DNA from: Heracleum sosnowskyi
Taxonomy: Eukaryota; Streptophyta; Magnoliopsida; Apiales; Apiaceae
Direction of reading: 5' to 3'
Assembly (NCBI GenBank): GCA_030848705.1
Contig: CM061236.1
Coordinates: 56,625,481-56,689,480 of the forward strand
Length of the DNA stretch: 64,000 nt
Numbering within the stretch: position 1 is the stretch's first letter; each line of letters starts with the position of its first letter. A model generated the notes under the pieces. The model was not told the origin of the DNA and did no database searches. It worked only from the letters and a program-made list of their open reading frames with translations. Made by a program: the position numbers and the translations under genes. Below, in pieces: positions 55,109-64,000 of this stretch.

Positions 55109-56545
55109 CAATTCTACACTAAGATCTTGCACAGTTTTCTTGTACTCAGAATTAGACATATCAATTGTAGTTAAGATAGGTACCTGAGATGATTGTGGTG
55201 ATTCCTTTGAAGAGTCAGCCATTAGAGCAACATTTACATATTCCTCCTCTTCATCCGAATCAGTATCATCCCAGTGCTTTCCCTCTGCTATATAAGCTTT
55301 CCCTTTCTGCTTTCCAGAAAATGCCTCCAGTTGCTGTTTAAGCTTGGCATTCTCCTTCTTCAAATCCTCATATGAGTCTTTCTTTCCATAGACATCTTTC
55401 ATGTCTCTTGCTTGACGAGGCTTCCGGCATTCAGTGGAGAAATGCCCTAACTCATTGCAGTTGTAGCATCTTGATTTGCTTCTATCAATCATGCCAGTCT
55501 TGTAGCCTCCCTTAAAGCCTGTACTAGGTGTATAATTTCTCTTCTGGAATCTGTTGGTTGAGCCCTTGAACTTGTACTTAGGGTTTCTCTTGAAACGAAT
55601 ATGACTAAACTTTGCAGCTAAGTACGCCATGGTTTTGTCTTCCATTTTCTCAAGCTCTTCTAGGGTGTAGTAATCACTTTCATCAACACCCAGATTCACA
55701 GAATCCATTTCTGCTTCTATTATCACCTCCTTTCCAGCTCTAGGGGTTTGAACCTGAATCTCAGAAGTTATTGGTTCATCCCCTACAAATGCTGCTGATC
55801 TCACAAGTGCATTGTGCTTGCTGTCTACTGTCCCTGATCCGTAGATTATCACTCTATGTTCCTGTTCCATCTCATAGGTCTTCAACTTGCCATAGATCAT
55901 CTCTAATGACATCTTTGTGAAGTCAATTCTTTCCCTTATGGATGATGACTTGTGTTCTACATGATGGGGCAGCGTCATCATGAACTTCCTGTTTGATTCT
56001 CTCAGTGGATAGGTCTTTCCTTTCATTGCCAATTCATTTAGGAGCTTAGTATATTTCTCAAAGACCTGAGTTATACTTTCTCTTGGCAGAGACCTAAACG
56101 CTTCGTATTGAGAAGTCAGGATGTCCAATCTGTTTTCCTGCATGTCTTCAGTTCCTTCCATTATCAAGTTACTGGTATCCCACATATGTTTCCCGCTTGT
56201 ACAGTTCATCAACTGATAGCTCATTTCCTTGTCTGTGGAGTCCGCCAATATCAACATTAAACCGGTGTCCAATCGAATAAGTTCTTTGTCAGAATCTATA
56301 TACGCAGTAATATCCTTAGGTTGGGTGCCTTGAGGAATCCTGCTACCATCAGGAGCTGTAGATTCACTAACTGGTTTCATTGGTACAAACGGTTCGTTCT
56401 CTAATATGCCAATATACAACGGATTAGATGTCTTGATAAATAACAGCATCTTCATCTTCCACAAACCGAAATCATCTCTCGTAAACGGGGGAACTTTAAT
56501 ACCAGCGGTTGTCTTTGGAGCACTTATGGTTTCTGAAAATTTCAA
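55109..56545 (-). CDS. gag: Gag of element C, N-terminal part (479 aa frame)
   Basis: The frame starts ATG at 56545 (MKFSETISAPKTTAGIK). It codes the DUF4219 start (IKVPPFTRDDFGLWKMKM), the UBN2 capsid-like region (CTSGKHMWDTSNLIMEGTE, about residues 110-230) and a CCHC knuckle (CYNCNELGHFSTEC, about residue 372-385). A coiled-coil segment (LKKENAKLKQQLEAF) and an acidic tail follow before the insertion of element F at 55108. It continues in phase at 47661. It begins about 130 bp after the PBS, the usual place. This part has no stop or frameshift and is better kept than gag of D. Confidence 0.88.
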
Positions 56546-56673
56546 ATTGTTTAAAATTCAAGAAATTCCAATTAAATGAAAAATTTTGAAAGTTAAAAAA
56601 TTTGCTTCGAATTTTCACGCTACGTTTGATTTTGGTCTCATTCACCGGATCTGATTTGTACGTCAATCAAGTA

Positions 56674-56685
56674 GCTCTGATACCA
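56674..56685 (-). other. Primer-binding site of element C
   Basis: The minus strand reads TGGTATCAGAGC two bases after the 5' LTR, matching initiator tRNA-Met. Confidence 0.92.
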
Positions 56686-56687
56686 AT

Positions 56688-57799
56688 TGTTAGGTCCAAA
56701 GTATCGTAGAAGGGGGGGTTGAATACGATACTCACAAATAATTTAATTTCGTTCGCGGATAATTCATTCAGTTCTATAACGAAATCAAACACACCAAACC
56801 AAACCAAGTTTCGGGGAATATATCTTTTTATAAATATAAACCTCGAGGGGTGCTACAATTTCTAATCCGTAGATTAGCTTCAATGAGTTCTAAGTTATTC
56901 ACAATCAATACAATGATAGAGTTTAAGCAGAATTAATTTCTCTTGGTATTTTCTCTCTGGCTCAATCTCTCTCTTCGTAATTGCTTCTGTGTGAAATAAC
57001 TTCGACTGAAGAAGACACTCTTCCTCTGTTGTAATTATAGTCTTAGTTTTAGAAAACTATCGAACCTTAATTGTTAAAACAATCTTGGTCGTCCAATTCT
57101 CATCAACCTGTCCAACAAAACAAACTTTTCACCTGCTCCCATATTTGAAAACTATCGAATGAATAAATGAATTTACCATTCGATAGTTTTTAAATAAAAA
57201 CTATCGAAAAGTAAATTCCTTTACTTTAGTTTTCAAATGGTTTTCTTAAATCCCATTCGATAGTTTTCTAAATAGAAAAACTATCGAATCCTTTTCTTGT
57301 CCTTGATCTTTTAGAAAAGCTTCTGAGCTTCAGGGTGTTTCAGTTTTAGACTGTATCAATTTCTTCTGAGACGATAAAACACCTTGATCTTTTAAGTGCC
57401 GTCACCTAGTGCAACTGGTCTAGTTCACAGATGAATAATCACTTGATCAATTCTCCTTTTATGTCTTCAATTCAATGCTTCTGATAAATCCTTTGTCGTT
57501 CTGGTTGCTTCGTTTAAATCACTGGAATCCCGTGGTACTTAACCCTAAATCATTCACATACTTCTGTCGTCTTGAATGTCTTGTTTCTTTTGTTGTCACT
57601 GAGGCTTGAACATTTTCATGAACTTCTTTCCGTGACCTGTTTCCGGACTTCAAGAATACATAACGTATTTTGATTTTTTGAGTTTACCTTTTCTTCTTTG
57701 ATTCTGGATTCCTGTGCTTCTGTTAATACTATTGTATGTCTTGTCCTTTGTTGAGTTGTAGTTATCTCTTTTACATCTTATGTTACATTATGCTTTACA
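56688..57799 (-). repeat. 5' LTR of element C
   Basis: This 1112-bp LTR on the minus strand begins TGTAAAGCATAATG and ends GGACCTAACA. It carries CTATCGAA/TTCGATAG motifs between 57055 and 57289, including hairpins at 57179-57208 and 57255-57289. It is the inverted homologue of 42752-43859. Confidence 0.88.
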
Positions 57800-59089
57800 C
57801 CGAGGTAGTGATCTCTTAAGCACAGCGGCCCGTATGCGGCCAGGGTGATAACCGAATAGGAAGTCGTCCTTCTACTAGTAGAAAAGTTATGTTACGATAC
57901 AATGGCTGATCACCGTGTATCGGGTGGTTCCAGTATTTCCTTTCTTCCACTTGGAATTATGCTGCACATTGTAACAAAAGCCTAGGCGATGAGTTACTGA
58001 TAATGTGACAGTGATGGGTAATGATGTTCCGCATACAGTAGTTGTACTGTATGGCATGTTTTGACGAAAAGAAAATTTCAGTATATCATTCAGTATAAGA
58101 ATGGAGTTTTAAAAAGCTTTCAACTATGATATAAGCTTTGAGATATGATATAAGCTTTCAGATATGATACTAGCTGAGATATATTATGGTTGAGCGATAA
58201 TGCTCATTTTCACTTCTTATATAAATCACAACACAACAGCTTCAGGAAGGTGTTTATAACTGTTATTTACTGTGTTTTGAACAGTATGAGATATCTATAT
58301 AGATATGCGTATTTATATATTGTGAAAGTATTTAAGATATACAGTATGTTGAACTTTATAGTATTTTAAATCAATGGATAGGCTCTAATCTTTGATTCCA
58401 ATATTTGATATCTATTTTAAAAGATATGTTTTGAATCTTGGTTCATTATATTGATACCAAGGATTTCTAAATGATTTACGGAAAGTATTTGAGTATGATT
58501 ATAAGTCATACGGTATTTCGAACGGTATACTATTTTGGGGTCAAACCCTAGTAGTTTTAAACATGGATCCTATATGGATTATTTAACTTAAAGGTTTAAA
58601 GATTTAAACCGGGATATATTGCTTGCTGAGCGCTATTAGCTCATTCTTGCTTTATTAAAACTTTCAGCGTGAAGAAAACATTGCTGATTCACCTCGTGTT
58701 ACGAGAGCAAGGGAATGGAGAGACCACCCTTGAGTTAGTTCAGCAGGATGGACACTGCCGGTGTGAGCAGAATAGTTGCAGCTTGAGTTAGCGAGAATTA
58801 TTTTGAGTAGGTTTGTATTACTAAACCTTGTATAGAATTGTGAGGTCTATTATTGTAACTTCAGGTAGAGGTTGTAAATAATAGATGAGATCCTGGATAG
58901 CACATTTGGGTTGTAATAACAAATGTTGATTATTGTTGCTCATTTCCAAGGCTATAACTTGTGTGTGTGTGCGTAAGTGATTGGGGTTTTTGGAGTTGCA
59001 TTATTATAATGTTGTAAGTAATGCAGGTATTGTATAATTGATGGAGCGTGACAACCCAGATTCCTGACCCCGGATCTGGGGGTGTTACA
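57800..59089 (+). repeat. 3' portion of Gypsy LTR L
   Basis: It begins abruptly at the outer end of the C LTR and ends ATTCCTGACCCCGGATCTGGGGGTGTTACA, the terminus typical of chromovirus LTRs here. A TTGCTGAGCGCTATTAGCTCATTCTTGCT block near 58620 matches TTGCTGAGCTATCGCTCACTCTTGCT of element E near 20079. Element C therefore seems to have inserted into L, whose 5' part is not in the window. No gene is seen. Confidence 0.7.
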
Positions 59090-59242
59090 GATTGTAACCG
59101 AACCGGGATTTTAAAACCGAAACCGAGCCGACGGTTGCGGTTGCGGTTTTGGTTTTTGATTTTAGAAACCGAAAATACATGGGTCTGGTTCCGGTTTTAT
59201 CCAAAAACCGAGTCGAACCGGCCCATGCTCTCCCCTAGTATC
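59090..59242. repeat. AACCG/CGGTT-rich low-complexity remnant
   Basis: The stretch is packed with AACCGAAACCGA and GGTTGCGGTTTTGG repeats on both strands. Similar subterminal repeats occur in some plant DNA transposons, but nothing here proves that. No gene is visible. Confidence 0.5.
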
Positions 59243-60531
59243 TGTTAGGTCCTGATAAGTTTGTAAAAGGGGGGTTGAATACAAACTATACCGTTTAATC
59301 GAATTTGTTCTTTTTAAGATTTAACAAATTAAGAACAAATTATTGCGGAATAAAACTGAAACAATATTCAAGTTAAATATAACTTATATTAAACTTGAGG
59401 AGTGTTACAATTTGATCACTGATTACAAGGGTTCTTGATAAAACAAACCTAGAATAAATTCGACATGAATTTATCTATTTTTGTAATAAAAAGGATCGAA
59501 TACTAAAAAGTAGTTCGATATAATTTCTAGGGATTATAATCCGCTAGAATGTCAAAGCGGTACAAGAGATACAATTCTTATGAATTAAATGTTTAAGAAC
59601 AATCAAGAATTAATTCTCCTGCAGAAATTTGAAGCTTGACAGTTGAAAGAATTGAAGACACAGCTTTGAATGTTATGTTGAAGGTTCTGTGTCTTTTCAG
59701 TCTTGTTGTAAAAATAATCCAAATGATTATGTCTTGCTTTTGATATTAATACACTGCTTTCTCTTTAATCTTCACGTGCTAACATTTAACAGAAATGCAT
59801 AAGGAAGACTTGCAGGAAAACTCTCTTTTTGCCTTGGAAGACAATCGGGAAGACAATCATTTGTAAAGGGAAGACAATCGGGAAGACTATGTTTTTGCCT
59901 AGGAAGACAATCGGGAAGACTCACTTCTGAGTCTTCCTAGTTTAAAAACTAAGTCTTCCTAGTTCATTTTTATTCTAATTTAAATAATTATCTAAATAAA
60001 TTATGTATTAAATTAATTCTTTACAGAATTAATTTAATAAATAATTTACTTAATAGTAATAATTATTTATAAGAGAATAAATAGAATTCTTTGTCTTCAC
60101 AATTAATTCTTGAATCACTAAAACTTAGATGAAGAATAAACATTTTAGAACGTTGACACTCAATGTACTGTCTGGTTCATGAGTGACTAACGACAATGCA
60201 TGTTCTTCATCTATTTGACTTTAAGCAGTGATTCACTTCCTTTTCATTCTAGAACTCTGTAACCAGTATCTTTGTTGTCACCTCTTGAAATCTCTGTCAC
60301 TTTAATAAATCCACTGAGCTTGAATACTTCACAAAGGCTTGATCAATAAATTGAACTTCTTTCAATGTAGAATAACTTCAAGTCTTTAGATGACTTTAAT
60401 CTTCATTCTTTGACAGATATAATCTTCTGAGATTCCTGTGACATTTGATTTTTATTATTTACTTATTACATCTATATTTAAGTTGAGTAGATCCTCGGTG
60501 TTTACAAATAGGCCTATACATATGCCTTTCA
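59243..60531 (-). repeat. Solo Copia LTR (element G)
   Basis: On the plus strand it reads TGTTAGGTCC ... GCCTTTCA with TSD GTATC at 59238-59242 and 60532-60536, and no internal region. It was left by recombination between the two LTRs of an element. It shares the GGGGGGTTGAATAC block near its end (59269-59282) with the A, C and D LTRs. Nine GGAAGAC/GTCTTCC copies lie at 59803-59959. Confidence 0.85.
59803..59959. repeat. GGAAGAC motif cluster in solo LTR G
   Basis: Seven GGAAGAC and two GTCTTCC copies lie in 157 bp, several as GGAAGACAATCGGGAAGAC. The last ones form an inverted pair around CACTTCTGA. Confidence 0.85.
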
Positions 60532-60537
60532 GTATCA

Positions 60538-63084
60538 ATTAAAGAACCAACTCCTCAGCCTTAGGAAACTGCACTACAGAAGATGTGGAGAGAAAAGGAG
60601 GAGCAGAATAAGTTGGGGAAAGGCAAAGGGAAACTGCCTGAATACTGCAATTCACCAGCCTTGTGGACTGAAGGAACATAAATTGATCAGGAAGAGGCAA
60701 ATACCCTAATGGTGGATTACAGAGAAAGTACACTGCACAATCAGGATGAGCAACTCAACAGAGTGATTGAGGAGGCAATAAGGATGCCAAGCTTAACTCC
60801 AACTCAAGTCTCAACATCCCTGATGGATATAATTGTGAGTGTATGTGTGAAGATTAATGAAGAAAGAAGATGGGCAATTGATGTGTACTTGAACACAGGG
60901 GTTTCAATGTTCATCACTATGCAGTTGTTACAAAACCTACAAGCAAGGGTGTTGAGTGTGATGAAAGCGAAGATTAAATCAAACCACTCAACCTTCAATG
61001 AGATATTACAAGTGCAACTTCAGAGTCTAATGACAGAGAGACTTCCAAAGGTGTACCTTGATCCATTCTGTGTCTGTTATGGAGCAATCTCAAGAGAAGG
61101 TGTCAAGAGATGTGCATACTTAGATCTGTAAGGCACTTCAAGAATGGAGACAAAGATAGTAATGAAAGTGCTTAATGTAATTCTCAAATCCAAAATCACC
61201 AAGGAAAGAGTCATAGCTGTCAAAGCAATTCACAAGCTACTGGCAAGAAGAGATGTTAAGCTAAGCTCCAGAGTGAAGAAGTTAATTTCTAAAGCTAATG
61301 CTAACAGAGCTGATCAAGGTGAAAGCTATGCTTTTGATGACTCTCTTGATGATGATGAATTGGATGGAAGTGGAGGTTCTGGAGTTGCTAAAAATGTTGG
61401 TGGATCAACTGCTGGGAACACTGGAAATCAAGCTCAGGAAACAAGCAAGGAAGAAGCCCCTGAGCAAGGAAAGAAAGATGCTGGTGCTACAGAAGAAAGG
61501 GATTGTGAGATACTTGAAGATTTGGAGGCAAGCATCTTAAGGTGTGCTATTGATAGTATCAATGCTGAGAAAGATGTTGTCACCAAAGATGCTGTCAACA
61601 AAGATGAAGATACTGTCATGGAAGATCCCGTGAAAGAAGACACTGTCAAGGAAGACACTGTCATGGAAGAAGTTGTCAAAGATGAAACCAAGAATGCAGT
61701 CAAGCCTAAAAGGACAAAATCCTTAGCAAGAGCTTGGTTTTCTAGACAGGAGCCTAAAACTGAGAAGACTACTAAAGCAAAGAAAGGAAAAACTAAGTAC
61801 TCAGGAAAGGAGAAAGCCACAGGACTTGGCAGGAATCTGAAGAAGCCAATCCAAACAAAATCCTAAAGCTCCTTTGACCTACAGGAAAAAGAGGCTCAAG
61901 GAATCAAGAATGTTGAGGTAAAGTTGGATGACCACAATGAAGCAATCCAGTATGTTCTCTGGTTTGATGCATCAAGGTTTGTGAAAGTTCAAAAGGACTT
62001 TACCATGGAGGTGGTTTCACATGATGTAACAGAAACTCTTTCATACAAAAAGAGATTAGTCACAAGAAGAATTGAGTACTTCTACTTAGAGAGGATGGTC
62101 AATCTAATGCAAGATTATGACAATGTACCTGATAAAGTCATGAAACATGTTCTCGCATACAAAGCTGAAAGAGATGAAGAATTCTATCAGAAACATGGAG
62201 ACTGGTCATTGCATGATGATGCTGATATTGCTCATCTATTGGAGCTCTCTGATGAAGAAATAGCTGACTATGAGGATGACTTTCCTGAAGAAAAAGTGCA
62301 AGCCATGCCCAGTCAGGAGAAAACATCTAAAGCTACTCATGATGAGACTGTTGAACAAATGGAAGCTGAACTATTGAATTCATGCATGGAATTGAACAAT
62401 AGAAGAAGTAAAGGATCAAACTTTCAACCTCGTGTGCTGGAGAACCCTTTCAGGATCAAACATGGAAAGGAAGAAATCTACTTGGATAGTTTCCACAAGC
62501 TCAAGACCAGTGTGCTAAAAGAATTGAACTTCTTAGTGGTTCTCATCAATGTATTGTTGAACTATTCTGGAGCCACTATGTTGAGCATCCTGGAGATCCA
62601 TCCAATTTTCTTGTCCAAAGATATAGACTCTAAATTTTAAGATGTCTTTATCCAGCTTGAATCTCCTGCCAGGGAATGCATTTAGAGTTGTCCTTCTTGC
62701 CCTGTCAAGCTTTGAGTCTTCACCCTTTCTCTTTTTAATAATATCCTCAAGTTCAAAGGAACAAAAAAGAGATAGGGTGAAGACTCAAAGCTTGACAGGG
62801 CAAGAAGGACAACTCTAAATGCATTCCCTGGCAGGAGATTCAAGCTGGATAAAGACATCTTAAAATTTAGAGTCTATATCTTTGGACAAGAAAATTGGAT
62901 GGATCTCCAGGATGCTCAACAGAGTGGCGGCAGAATAGTTCAACAATACATTGATGAGATTATGGATGATGCACTATCTCCCATGGAAGTATCTCTGGTG
63001 TAAGGTCTCAGAAACCATGTAGCAGAAGCTCTCAAAAGAGAGGAAGAAAGCAGGAAGAAAAGAAAGTCTGAAGCTCAAAACTAG
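60538..63084 (+). pseudogene. ORF3 of element H (broken, with an inverted duplication)
   Basis: One reading frame codes throughout, closed by TAG 60562-60564, TAA 60679-60681, TAA 61129-61131, TAA 61864-61866, TAA 63001-63003 and TAG 63082-63084. The open pieces are 140, 240 and 238 codons. The first is helical (EQLNRVIEEAIRMPSLTPTQ). The second has basic and acidic stretches with a KEDTV-type repeat (61560-61700) and a Lys-rich end. The third has an FQPRVLENPFRIKHGKEE block. At 62542-62763 an inverted copy of downstream coding sequence is inserted. The original sense sequence resumes in the same frame from about 62764 (LNAFPGRRFKLDKD, GQENWMDLQDAQ). By place it matches the ORF3 C-terminal regions of A and D. 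The function is unknown. Confidence 0.65.
62542..62958. repeat. 195-bp inverted repeat with 27-bp spacer in H ORF3
   Basis: Left arm 62542-62736 and right arm 62764-62958 are near-perfect reverse complements. For example, CAAGCTTTGAGTCTTCACCC is answered by GGGTGAAGACTCAAAGCTTG. The right arm is the coding orientation. The inserted 222 bp is a multiple of three. Confidence 0.93.
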
Positions 63085-63205
63085 GTAAATGTTTCTATTT
63101 GCTCATTCATTTTGGAGCACCTATGTTTGTATTCATTCTGATCCTTGTTAGTTAAGTTATCGGCATTTATAGTTTGAAAATTTGTAGTTATTATCCATAA
63201 AAACA

Positions 63206-63218
63206 AATTGGGGGAGAT
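63206..63218 (+). other. Polypurine tract of element H
   Basis: AATTGGGGGAGAT directly precedes the LTR start TGTTAGGATT. Confidence 0.8.
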
Positions 63219-64000
63219 TGTTAGGATTTATGGGTGATAGCTTAGAAGATAACTTAACTTTATGTTTTGTTATACTTAATTTTATTAAGTAGAACATACT
63301 GTCACAGCCAGAGTATGTTCTTGTAGCCATTTCATTTGCTGTAATAAACTTGTTTATAAATCTTGGAAGAAGTTCATTCGTTTGTTCAAGCCTCAAGAAG
63401 TATATCAGGATAATGGCAAGAATAAATGTTACTGTCATCTCACTGACAGTAAGGTTACAAGAAGACATCATGTTGCAAGTCATGATAGCATATTCACTCT
63501 GACAACAACATTGGCGGAAGCCTTGAGATAGCAACTCTCTATTCTCCTGAAAGCAAGTTTGGAACTCCTGACACCATCTATTGCGGGGATTTCTTACTGT
63601 CACCAAAAGTGCATTCTTGTGACAGCAAACTTGGAAATGCAGGATACTGTCTCAAAGGGATAAACTTTGAATTGGAGATCTACCCAGTCAAACATGTCAC
63701 AGTTTGGATGTTCAAGAAACAGGCGTGCTGCAGTATCTCAACACTGCATCAGGTCTGCAAGACTACGACAGAAGCTTGAGAGATCACATGATAAAGCTCA
63801 CCAATTCAAGAGTATGACAAATCAACATCTACTGGAATTGTGTTAGCTAAATATAGAATGTATCTAGATTGCTTTTCCCTGTAATGATAATCTTGTTTGT
63901 ATAGCAATTTAGATAAGACACACGGGTAGGCAAATTGTAAGAAGCTGCCACATGAAAATGACAGCAGCTTCACAAACCCGTGATGATAGAGACAGGATTA
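63219..64000 (+). repeat. 3' LTR of element H (truncated by window end)
   Basis: Starts TGTTAGGATTTATGGG after the PPT. CTGTCA or TGACAG occurs at least six times (near 63300, 63431, 63442, 63597, 63621, 63958). No gene is seen. Confidence 0.75.

Larger units (their letters stand above)
45828..57799 (-). mobile_element. Element C: Sirevirus-like Copia, same family as A (5' half)
   Basis: On the minus strand: 5' LTR (57799-56688), PBS, gag, protease and the start of integrase, then broken by Gypsy LTR J at 45827. Element F splits gag at 55108/47662 (TSD CAATT). The integrase part is nearly identical to the first 420 bp of element A, and the LTR matches the A 3' LTR. RT, RNase H, ORF3 and 3' LTR are missing and should lie left of the window if the nested-insertion reading is right. 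Confidence 0.85.
60537..64000 (+). mobile_element. Element H: Copia 3' end with ORF3, PPT and start of 3' LTR (runs off window)
   Basis: A degenerate third-ORF region (60538-63084) is followed by a polypurine tract (AATTGGGGGAGAT, 63206-63218) and an LTR start TGTTAGGATT at 63219. The LTR continues past the window end. The left side is bounded by the solo LTR G, so pol of H is not seen. The LTR differs from those of A, C, D and G, so this is a further family. Confidence 0.75.

Overview
This window is plant nuclear DNA, most likely from a eudicot with a large, repeat-rich genome. I see no host gene, rRNA, tRNA or CRISPR array. Nearly every base belongs to LTR retrotransposons nested inside one another. 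The evidence is direct: TG...CA-type LTR ends, primer-binding sites matching initiator tRNA-Met (TGGTATCAGAGC), one Asp-tRNA-type site (TGGCGCCGCTGCCGGGGA), polypurine tracts, 5-bp target-site duplications (TSDs), and gag, protease, integrase, RT and RNase H motifs. The exact plant cannot be named from this.

Layout, left to right. 1-~780: 3' end of a Copia element (I). ~781-6620: Ty3/Gypsy chromovirus deletion derivative (B) with gag, protease remnant, chromodomain and a 3.8-kb LTR. 6621-7516: end of another Gypsy LTR (K). 7517-43859: Copia/Sirevirus-like element A (+), split at 12626/39598 by Copia/Sirevirus-like element D (-, 12627-39592, TSD CAATG). D is itself split by Gypsy element E (+, 15984-29818, TSD GTCTG) with paired 4.57-kb LTRs and a dead interior. 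43860-45827: minus-strand Gypsy LTR fragment (J). 45828-57799: Copia element C (-, same family as A), split by Athila-like Gypsy element F (+, 47662-55108, TSD CAATT). 57800-59089: Gypsy LTR end (L). 59090-59242: AACCG-rich remnant. 59243-60531: solo Copia LTR (G, TSD GTATC). 60537-64000: 3' part of another Copia element (H), running off the window. Read as insertions, the nest is L > C > J > A > D > E, at least six levels, with F in C and B in K in A.

How the parts work together. In the Copia elements Gag forms the particle, the protease matures it, RT/RNase H copies the RNA and integrase inserts the cDNA. Elements A, D and H each also have a long third ORF between RNase H and the 3' LTR. 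The N-terminal domains of the A and D proteins resemble each other, followed by Ser/Thr-rich linkers and coiled coils, without visible signal peptides or clear membrane anchors. E and F lack usable RT/integrase yet have near-identical LTRs, so they were probably mobilised in trans.

The most interesting signal is that Copia families here carry their own short dispersed DNA motif. D has TTTCGTTGAyAG (36 core copies in about 13 kb, in LTRs, spacers and three coding regions, read in different frames). A/C has TTCGATAGTTTTT, often as perfect hairpins. G has GGAAGAC (9 copies in 157 bp). H may have CTGTCA. I suggest, as inference only, a family-specific DNA or RNA recognition code, possibly read by the fast-evolving ORF3 protein.
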